From Hormiphora californensis (lineage: Eukaryota > Ctenophora > Tentaculata > Cydippida > Pleurobrachiidae), in NCBI GenBank assembly GCA_020137815.1, contig CM035351.1, positions 9,881,969-9,945,968 on the forward strand: DNA of 64,000 nt. The letters are read 5' to 3'. This document shows, one piece after another, positions 24,001 through 35,337 of this stretch. The notes beneath the pieces were generated by a model that was not told the DNA's origin, searched no databases, and saw only the letters and a program-made list of their open reading frames with translations. Position 1 is the first letter of the stretch. Every line of letters starts with the position of its first letter. Made by a program: the position numbers and the translations under genes.

Positions 24001-27000
24001 TTGTGGGAGTGTGCGAGTCTAGGGATGAGGATGGTATGCTGTCCCTGACCTCGGACGTCTGGCTATGTAGTGCATGTTTCAAACCAAAAGTAACGGAGAC
24101 AGTGAGCAGCCGAGCTTCACTTCGACACCAATGGCCAGTCAGACGGAAAAGAAGGATACCAGTGACCATCCCATGCAATTTCCGTCGCCACGTGACACAG
24201 CAACTCCAGGAGGCGGCTGAGGAGAGGGAAACCGACGTTGAAGACGAAGAAAAGGGAAAAGCAACAGAAAAAGAGGAAGACGAGAAGGGCGAACTGGAAG
24301 AAGGAGAGATAGAGCAAGAAGATACGAGTAATATGGACGTGAAGGCACAGGAATTAGCCACAGCATTGAAGGAAGTTGAACGCAAGCAGAAAGATGAGGA
24401 GAAGTTTCCAAACACTGCTTCAACAACATGTTACCGGTTAAAAACTGGGGCCTGCCCGCACGGCTTGCGGGGAAATAATGCAGCAGAGGGGAAACCAAAC
24501 TGCACAAACTTTCACCCGAAGATATGTAAGAAGTTTTCTAGGAGTGGAACTGGAAAAGACGGGTGACCAGGGTGATAAGTGCAAGAGACTACACAAGACG
24601 AGATGCCCCGCTGCAAAGGAATCATGATGCGTAGACCAAACATGTAAGCTTTTACACCATCGTGGCACAGTCAGAGCCTGGAACGAGAAAGAGAAAAAGC
24701 AGAAAGGGTGAAGTTAAGATAGCAGTAGGGGCGAAAGGAGAAGAGTCTTATAGAAAAATTACAGCGAAGAACGATGCCGGTGATCGGAGCCAGCGATGGA
24801 GACCCCAGAGCGAGCAAGCAAAACAAAAGGCAGAGAACCTATCTGGAAGGAAACAAGCTCCCGAACTGCGAGGTAATCGTGAGAACTCAGCTCGGGGACA
24901 GCTAAACCAAAGAGGCAGACAGCAAACCCGGCATACTACCTGACAGACACACGGTAGAACGGGAGACTGGGACAGAGGGAGACCGAAAGAGAGATGGGGC
25001 ATGGGAAGAGGCTGTACTAATGACATTATGACAAGTTCAGGCCCTTCGTCATTATCGTAATTGATCATATCTCCGGTTCCTGATAAGCTACAGAAATCTA
25101 TTGCATACCGTTGGAAAGGAAATTTTAAGGCCCATTGAATGGCGTTGGTTTGAAGTCTTATCAGGAACAGGAGTTATGAGCCAAAACGTGAAAAGTTGAT
25201 GTTAAAAAACTTTTTTACGTGTTTGAAAAAACCCAAATTGGTGTGGCGCGCAACTTTTGCGTGTGCTGTTCTAAGCGCTCCTACTATTAGATAGAAATGA
25301 AAGCAGCAGATGGACTACACTATGGAGTGGAAAAAATGATGAGCAAGGGGAGTCTTTTTTAGACCAGCGCTCCATTCTGAAGCGACTAATGTAAACGGAA
25401 CAGATGATTAGGAGGAGCCTCAGGTTAGGAGACCAGAAAATGGAGGACAGGCAATTGGAAAGGGGAGGATGGAGGAGAGGAAACCATTTGGCGGGATCAT
25501 ATTAAACATGCAGTCAGCAAACCCAGGAGCCAGGAGCAGCTGCTCTTGGAAAATTGGAGCCTTAAAGGGGATAGTGGAAACTAGTCCGTTCAAGGTTCCT
25601 TTTATTGCTCTAACAGAAACCTGCTTGCGGGACGGGATCGAAGATAAGCAGATCTCTCTAGGAGAAGAGTATGCTATTAACCGCAGGGATAGGGATGGCA
25701 GGACGGGAGGAAATGCAGAGAGAGAGATAACAGTTAATTGTGGGCCAAGAGGAACAGTTGCCAACAGACATGTCATTTTATCGTGTTTCCAGTGATTCTT
25801 TGTGATCTTTACACAAATCTGTCATAAGAGGGCGTCCGTCTATCGAGACACAAACTCACGGCAGTGCACGGCGCAATAGACCGGTGCAAATTGTTCGTGC
25901 GGGGCGGGCGTCTATTTGAGCGAGCGGGGTCTATACACCCCCCAAAACTTACCAGTAGAGAACGTGGTATCGTTAGATTACGATCACTGCCAACTACTGA
26001 TATATACATATATATGCACGGCACCAACACCCAAATGGATCATAGGGGTAGTTTACAGGGCCCCTTCGGTAACGGTGGGAAACTTCAAGGCAGTCTTAAA
26101 TCGGATCAAAAAGTACATCCAGGGGATGTATGACCATGTGGTCTGCATTACGGGAGACTTCAACACCCCTTAGCTGGTATTAATAAACGGGGATTCGCGG
26201 ATTCGCGGATAATGTCCCGGATCGCGGATAAAATCGCGGATAATTAATCCCGGATTGGATCGCGGATCGCGGATAAGTAATCACGGATTGCGGATCGGGG
26301 ATAAGTGATTGCGGATTGCGGATTGCGGATCGCGGATTGCGGATCGCGGATTGCGGATCGCGGATAAGTAATCGCGGATTGCGGATCGCGGATTGCGGAT
26401 CGCGGATTGCGGATCGCGGATCGCGGATTGCGGATCGCGGATAAGTAATCGCGGATTGCGGATCGCGGATTGCGGATCGCGGATAAGTAATCGCGGATTG
26501 CGGATTGCGGATCGCGGATAAGTAATCGCGGATTGCGGATTGCGGATCGCGGATAAAAAATCGCGGATAAAAAATCGCGGATAGAAAATCGCGGATAAAA
26601 AATCGCGGATAAAAAATCGCGGATAAAAAATCGCGGATAAAAAATCGCGGATAAAAAATCGTGGATAAAAAATTGCGGATAACAAATCGCGGATAACAAA
26701 TCGCGGATAAAAAATCGCGGATAAAAAATCGCGGATAAAAAATCGCGGATAAAAAATCGTGGATAAAAAATTGCGGATAACAAATCGCGGATAACAAATC
26801 GCGGATAAAAAATCGCGGATAAAAATTGCGGATAAAAAATCGCGGATAACGTTTTTATCTCTTTTTAGGTAATTTGTGGTCATTCTCAGGTGATTTTGAT
26901 CGATTCCAGGTCATTTTGCTCATTTCTATGTCAATTTGGCCATTTCTGTACCATTTCTTGGCCACGTTGGTCAATTCTAGTTCATTTCCAGGTCATTCCT

Positions 27001-30000
27001 GTATATAGTGCATTGTGCTAGACCATTTTCGTGTGGATTTAGATGGTTCTGGGACACTTTGGTCAATTACGAGTAATTTATGTGTATATTTGGATACTTT
27101 TAGGACTCTAATGTGACCGAAGTGTCCTAGAACCATCTAAATCCACACGAAAATGGTCTAGCACAATGCACTATATACAGGAATGACCTGGAAATGAACT
27201 AGAATTGACCAACGTGGCCAAGAAATGGTACAGAAATGGCCAAATTGACATAGAAATGAGCAAAATGACCTGGAATCGATCAAAATCACCTGAGAATGAC
27301 CACAAATTACCTAAAAAGAGATAAAAACGTTATCCGCGATTTTTTATCCGCAATTTTTATCCGCAATTTTTATCCGCGATTTTTTATCCGCGATTTTTTA
27401 TCCGCGATTTTTTATCCGCGATTTTTTATCCGCGATTTTTTATCCACGATTTTTTATCCGCGATTTTTTATCCGCGATTTTTTATCCGCGATTTTCTATC
27501 CGCGATTTTTTATCCGCGATTTTTTATCCGCAATCCGCAATCCGCAATCCGCGATTACTTATCCGCGATTACTTATCCGCGATTACTTATCCGCGATCCG
27601 CAATCCGCGATTACTTATCCGCGATCCGCAATCCGCGATTACTTATCCGCGATCCGCAATCCGCGATTACTTATCCGCGATCCGCAATCCGCGATCCGCA
27701 ATCCGCGATCCGCGATTACTTATCCGCGATCCGCAATCCGCGATTACTTATCCGCGATCCGCAATCCGCGATCACTTATCCCCGATCCGCAATCCGCAAT
27801 TACTTATCCGCGATCCGCGATCCAATCCGGGATTAATTATCCGCGATTTTATCCGCGATCCGGGACATTATCCGCGAATCCGCGAATCCCCGTTTATTAA
27901 TACCAGCTCTTGTATAGAATGGGACCCACCTACGACTGTTGTGCTGGGGATTTCAGGGGACATCGAGGAACACGACTGGGAGGAAATTTACAATTATAGC
28001 TGTTATACTACTAGAACATGCCTAGAAAGTTTCATGTCAAAATATCAAACGGTGTGGCCACAGTTCGTAAATCAATTTTCCAAAAAATGTGCAGGGGCAA
28101 CCCTAAAATGTGTAGGGGCACCCAAAAAAGGTCATTTTTGTATGCCTATAACTAATCAATTTTGACTATTCCCACTTTTTGTAGATCATTTTTTATGCAT
28201 GAAGAACATTCCTACAAAGTTTCAAGTCGATATTTCAAGTAGAACGGAAAATAAAAACGGTGCAGGGGACAAAACACGCCATGTGCAGGGGAACGGTACA
28301 GGGGCTGATTTTTAATAGCCTATAATTAATAAATTACATATACTTAAAAAAATTAAAAATTCGGCTCCACTACTTTTTTTGTTTTTTCTGTTTTCTTCGG
28401 GTCGGAGGTGCCTGCCGGCACCTAAATAATATGGGTCCTTCTACTTTCTAGTCATGTAATTTCTATTAGTTTTTGACATAATCATAATACATACTTTTCT
28501 TCTTGTTCTCCTTCACTAAAGTCTTCTTCAGAGTGAGTAACAGTCTCGTCTGGAAATATTTCATAATTTTCAGGAACGTCACAACTCCACACATGAGTAC
28601 TTCGATCGCCACTTGCCGTTAAGACAAGTGGTAGTTGGGGATGAAACCTGAAAATTCATGACAATAGTAAGGTGTTTTTAAGAGCTGCGTGTTGTGTAGA
28701 AAACCTTTTGGGGCAGGTCGGTAGAACTTCGACAGAATTTAGGGTAGGTCAATTTAGGGTAGGTCTGAATTTAGGGTAGGTCAATTTAGGGTAGGTCTGA
28801 ATTTAGGGTAGGTCTGAATTTAGGGTAGGTCAACTTAGGGTAGGTCTGAATTTAGGGTAGGTCTGAATTCAGGGTAGGTCCGTAATGTATCGTTTATCAA
28901 AGCATTGCAATTCGACATTAGATTCTGATTAGGTCGCTGAACCGCGTCCCGTATCTCGTATCTCTTCGATCTTAGTCACCGATTAGGTCGCTGAACCACG
29001 TCCCGTATCTCGTGTCAACTCATTGAAATTCGAGGTTAGACACAGATTAGGTCACTGAACCACGTCCCGTATCTTGTATCAAATCATTACAATTCGAGGT
29101 TAGACAAAAATTAGATGGCAAACGAATTTCATTTGATGCGATATGGAACACAGTCTACCGACCTAACTCAGTTCACCTACTTTAAGTAGTAGGGTAGCGA
29201 CTGGCTATTTGAAATGGCGGCTAATTTGAAATACCCCCTCTACAGGCCAGCAGTTGCACCAGATTTGGATTTTTAGACATCAGTGGGCTAGTCAGAACTC
29301 ATGCCAAGCCCACTGATGTCTAAAAATCCAAATCTGGTGCACCTGCTGGCCTGTAGAGGGGGTGTTTCAAATTAGCCGCCATTTCAAATAGCCAGTCGCT
29401 ACTCTACTTAGTGTCGGTGACTCGAATTTCAATGAGTTGATACGAGATACGGGACGTGTTTTAGGGGCCTAATTTGAGTCTAACCTCGAATTTCAATGAG
29501 TTGACACGAGATACGGGACGTGGTTCAGCGACCTAATCGGTGACTAAGATCGAAGAGATACGAGATACGGGACGCGGTTCAGCGACCTAATCAGAACCTA
29601 ATGTCGAATTGCAATGCTTTGATAAACGATACATTACGGACCTACCTTAAATTCAGACCTACCCTAAATTCAGACCTACCCTAAATTGACCTACCCTAAA
29701 TTCAGACCTACCCTAAATGCACCTACCCTAAGTTCAGACCTACCCTAAATTTACCTACCCTAAATTCAGACCTACCCTAAATTCAGACCTACCCTAAATT
29801 GACATACCCTAAATTCTGTCGAAGTTCTACCGACCTGCCCAAACCGCTGAACACGACCCTGACCATAAAAAGTTGATATATCAAGAACATGCCAAACACT
29901 GGTGTAAAACACACATATTTTACTTTTTTCGGTAAAAAGTAAACTTTTTTAATCGCCTGGCCCACGTAATTGACATACACTACCCCAATTCCGTTTTCAG

Positions 30001-33000
30001 GATGTAGTAGACAATTGTCCATAGTTTCATATCTACCCTTAAACTATTGGCCAAGTCGACAAAATTTTCACTTAGCACACCCTAGACTGCGCACTTCCGA
30101 TCATCATGGATTTTTTTTGGTAATACTAGACACCCATATGAGACATTTGGTGAAGAAATTAGCTTGTTACAAATTTTGCCCAAGATTTGGCCCTTTCTTC
30201 ATTAGTACTCCCTAACTAGTAAATAGGGATGACAAACTTCAAATCACCATCTATGTATTTTCTCTAATTTACAGAACATTGTTTTGCTCTGATTTTCACC
30301 ACCTCCATTCTTACATTTTCCATCAGTGGTGTAGTGGTTACACCATGGACTCTCACCCCGATGATCAGGGTTCGAATCCGGATGGGGTGATTTGGCTTAC
30401 TCTTTACTTTCATGATTTTTCTCTCTTTATTCATACCAATGTGTTGTAACATGACACTGATAACATCACAATATCATAGAAGAACGCTTGTCAGTGCATA
30501 TGTGTGAGATCTCTCTCATCGATGTCAGGATCTCTAGTCGGTAGAGAGGGAGCGTAGGAGGTAGCCTGTGATAGTCACGGATCCCGCAGCGCACGATCTG
30601 CCAATTGCTGAAAAGTCATACTTTGTAGACTAGAGATCCAAACATTATATAGAGCGCTGAATAGTGAAATAAGCACAAGGTTGGTGGTCGAGTGGTATGA
30701 ATCTCGCCTGTCAAGCGGGAGACCCGGGTTTGATCCTCAGGTTTGACAAAAACTCAAAATTTTTTTTAAATGTAACCCTTTGTTATTATGTACATATAAT
30801 ACTCTAGTTAATTAATCGATGTGTTGAAACTTAATTAATAAAATAGAAAAATTTGTTTCCATCCTACTCAATTTTTTTAAACTCAGGATCCTAGTCGGAT
30901 TGAGATACTTTGACACTGGGTCACTGTGTGTATTGGCCCCAATCTTGCTCTCTCTTACTCAAATATGTTAGGAACAGTTGCAACTAGGTGCCAGTTAGTC
31001 TACACACAGTTTGGGGACGTCTGTTGACTATTTTTTAAACCAGTTTAATCGCCCTGCCGGGCGATTAAACTCCAGTTGGCTCTCCCCAGCTAGCGCTGGG
31101 AAAAGCCAACTTGATAACGCGCCAAGCTACAAACGTTCATAGTTCATTTGTGCCATACCACTAGAAAACACTTGCAATGTCAGTGCTTAACCCCGAAACT
31201 AACCTGATAGAGTTAACACTGCCAGAATGGCCGAGGTACTTCAGTAGACAGTTTTTACCATCTGCTTGCCAAATTCGAGCCGTTTTATCATTGCTAGCTG
31301 TGCCAATAATAGCCTTTCCTTTCAACCAAGAGCAATAACATACATCCCAAACGCCGTCTTTGTGTCCTGAATATCTAAATGTATAAAACGAATCAATGAG
31401 TATTATAGATTTAAAGACATTTACTTAATAGGTATATAGGTACAGGGTGGTTCAGAAACATGGAGCCACTTTGAGATAACTTAAGTGTCAATACAGTTCG
31501 CTCTCCAATGTACAGTGTAATTAAACACCTATCTTCACAGTCTCTTGACTAGAAAAAGCGTCCCCTGAGGATTGCGATCGACAGAGAGTCACTCTTTCCT
31601 TTTGAAATGACAGGGAAAACGTTGAAATTCGGATCCGTACAATAGAGAGAGGATTGTATTTTCCCCATTCTTATCTCCAAGTGGCTCCATGTTTCTGAAC
31701 CACCCTGTATATAAGATAAGTTATATGAGTTATAAACTCTAGCCACTGGCTCGTTATTTCAGATAGCTTTCTCCCAGTGCGCCGCTGGGAGAAGCTACCT
31801 GGAGTTTATCCGCCAGTGGCAGATAAACTGGTTTAAACCAATAACGTGAAGGTGGTCAGAGTATATATCCTACTTTTATTATTTAGTTGTTTGTTTGAAG
31901 TATTACACACTAACAAGAGAGACTGGCAAGTCAGCTCTGTTGACCTAAATTTCGGCAGGATTTCAGCCGGCGACCATATTTAAATTTCAGGATAGAAACA
32001 ATCCTTGTGTTTCAGTACACATTCGTATTTTTCACAATTGTGCGAAGTTTTGAGGACACATGCCTTCATTTGGTCCTTTTAAATTTAAAATGTGGATGAA
32101 ATCACCAGAGATTAGTTCTAACTTCATTGAATCTGAATCTTAAAAAATCGGCAAGATATCGGCAGATCTGATATCTATATTCCTCGCATATTCCTTAGGA
32201 ATGGGGAGGGAAAGTTGACAATTTCCTGCCGGAAAATAAAAAAATTGAAATTTTCTAAACTAATCAAGTTTTAGCACTAACCCCACTAATTTTGGGACGC
32301 TGAATCACGTGAGCTACTTGCTCTTTGAGTAAGAGAGAGAGAGAGCAAGATTGGGGCCAATACACACAGTGACCCAGTGTCAAAGTATCTCAATTCGACT
32401 AGGATCCTGAATTTAAAAAAAATTGAGTAGGATGGAAACAAATTTTTCTATTTCATGTCATTGCCCACTATCCCCACTAATTTTTATACGCTGAATCACA
32501 TGAGTTACTTTTCGAAGTTCTCCGGGGTCAATTAAAGGAGCTAATTGGTATACAGTCGGACCCCGATTTAGGGGCCCCCGATTTAGTGGCACCCCGATTT
32601 AGGGACATATTTTTTCCCCCGATATAAGAAATTAACCTTATTTGACCCCGATTTAGTGGACACCCCGATTTAGTGGACAAGAGCTAGGGTGTGACAAACG
32701 CCCCGACCTTCTTCGATTGCTCCAAATAATTTTTTGGGTGTGAGGTTTGACTTGAAATGAAATAATATGAAGTTTGAAGTCAATCGGATGTAATTAAGGG
32801 GTCGCCGAGAATTAATTATGATTTTACCTGTTGCGCGAGTGAAATTCGCCGTTTAAGTGACTTCCGGGAAGTTTTGGCGTTCCTCTCGAACACCATCTGA
32901 TCCGGAATGGCCATGTTTATATACGACTTATGAAGCAACATATGGTCTAAAATGCAGTTTTGGAGCTAGGAGCGATTTTCTGTTTGATAACTTAGTCACG

Positions 33001-35262
33001 TGACATGTAGCTTACTGGGCATAAAATCGCCCGTAGCGCCAAAACTAAGCATTTTAGGCCATATGTTGCTTCATAAGTCGTATATAAACATGGCCATTCC
33101 GGAGCGGATCCTTTTGTCAAAAATCAATTTGGGCCACCCGATTAGCCACAATCAGCATCTTGGCCCACACGCATGACGTCATAATTGAAATTCACTTATT
33201 CGCCCATAACTCCAAAACTAAGCATTTTAGACCCTATGTTGCTTCATAAGTTGTATATAAACATGGCCATTCCGGATCGGAAGTGTTCGAGAGGAACGCC
33301 AAAACTTCCCGGAAGTCACTTAAACGGTGAATTTCACTCGCGCAACAGGTAAAATCATAATTAATTATCGGCGACCCCTTAATTACATCCGATTGACTTC
33401 AAACTTCATATTATTTCATTTCAAGTCGAACCTCACACACAAAAAAATATTTGGAGTGATTGGATGAATTTGAAAAAATGATGGGGCGTTTGTCACACCC
33501 TAACAAGAGCCTTTCTCCCGAGGGTGTCCCTAAATCGGGGTCCGACTGTAATTGGTCGTTAATTGGTAAAAATTAACAAGTCCGATTGTTACAATCGTGA
33601 AATTGAAAAATCGGCAACTTTTTTGTTATTCTCTGGCGATTCCCGGCAGCTTCAAATTGGCGTGCCACCGGGTGTAAGTGTGGAACCAAATTTTAGTAAT
33701 ACAGTTGGACCCCGATTTAGTGGCACCCCGATTTAGGGACAGGATTTTTCCCCCCGATATAGGAAATTAACCTTATTTGACCCCGATTTAGTGGACAAGA
33801 GCCTTTCCCCCGAGGTCCGAGGGTGTCCCTAAATCGGGGTCCGACTGTACGAGGCTAAAAATTGAATGGCAAAAATTTTAAATTCGTGGCATTTTTTGAA
33901 ATCTTTGCTCTGGGTAGGGCTGATACACCTTGTGTCCTCTACAAATTCCCGAAGTTTCAGCCTTCTAGCCTTAAAATTATAATTAAGGGACCTTAAAAAC
34001 CGCAATTTAGGCTCCTATTTTTTCCAACTTTGAGGGGCTGTAGCATAAATATGAATTCGAGTTAAGGGCTAAAATTGCATTTTTGAGGTCTCCTAAGTAT
34101 GCCCTAAGTATGCCCCATATGGTGAGCTAAGCGGACACTCGAAAACAAGAATAAATGCATTATGTTTCATAATGCTATGTTTCCCCGCCAACCTTTCATC
34201 CCTAAGGGGAAACTCTAACTGAATGGCATCCCATTAATGGGATCCCATCAACAGTAAAACTCTAACTGATAATGGACCACAGTGATGGTTCTTTCTCTGT
34301 ATTCTCTCTGTAGGCAGTACATCTATGTACTGCCTACAGAGAGAATACAGAGAAAGAACTATAGGGCATGCCCGGGCACGGGCGCGCACACAGAGAGAAT
34401 ACAGAGAAAGAACCATCACTGTGGTCCATTATCAGTTAGAGTTTTACTGTTGATGGGATCCCATTAATGGGATGCCATTCAGTTAGAGTTTCCCCTAACA
34501 TGAAGGCGGACAGACATTTCGGATGATTTATAGATCACGCAAACAGTATAGAACAAACCCTTGTGTTTTAGTTGCACTAAATTGCGTGCCACATTGCGGA
34601 ATTGCGCACCACACATTTCCTGAAAACGTGTCAATGAAGTGGTTTATGAAGGAGCAGGTAGTTGTTGTGTGCGCAGCTCTAGTTGCTACATGTTGCCCCT
34701 CGCAACCTGAAACGGGACAAGAGAGCTGACTTGCTACACATAGTCACTATATCCGTTTAGATTTCTAAACCCACTATGCCTTTTTGCAAAAGGCATCCGG
34801 GTGAAGGCCTTCGGCCTACACCCAGGCGGGGAAAAAATTTCGCCGAGGAGTACCCTTAATAGTTACGATTATAAAACATACCGAGTTACAAGCTTTATAT
34901 GTACAGGAGGAAGATTAACAGGGCGAAAAGAACTGACAATTTTATTCGTCTGTTCCTTGTATTTGATCATCACTTTCTTTGAAAATTGACTTGGGTTCTT
35001 CCGGAGATGCTGCCATGCACCATCCAACTCAAAGGTGTGCATATTGCTGATTCCTTCCTGTTGCTTACTTTGATCATCGTGATATTTCAGCTGCCGTTCC
35101 ATTTGTCGTAACTTGGCTTTTACTGAACGAAAAGAAAAAATCATTTGGACAAAGAACTGCATCAGGGAGGATCCCGGCTCGAAATGTTCTTGAAGGTGCG
35201 ACCAATGGGGATTTCTCCATTGGAAAGGTGTGATTTAGTAATATTTCACAAAAATCGCGAAT

Positions 35263-35337
<75 letters not shown>

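Noticed and set aside
23984-24507. Ser/Leu-rich minus-strand frames opposite LINE 2 ORF1
   Set aside because: Mirror translation of the Glu/Lys-rich ORF1 segment.
26180-28165. Several 180-290-codon open frames with [13 protein letters not shown]-type repeats on both strands
   Set aside because: Products of the 14-base GCGGATAAAAA/GCGGATTGCG repeat in the palindrome, open in several frames at once; not genes.
28735-28875. TTTAGGG words suggesting interstitial telomere sequence
   Set aside because: TTTAGGG occurs once per 15-17-base unit (AATTTAGGGTAGGTC), never as a telomere array, and is mirrored in the fold-back.
30321-30747. Two apparent tRNA genes (Glu, Asp)
   Set aside because: Good internal A/B boxes but acceptor stems do not pair; kept only as tRNA-like repeats.
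31024-31846. Idea that exon 3 lies inside one mobile element with double-hairpin ends
   Set aside because: The exon is a conserved native part of WDR37 with correct phases, and no target duplication was seen; two inverted insertions are simpler.
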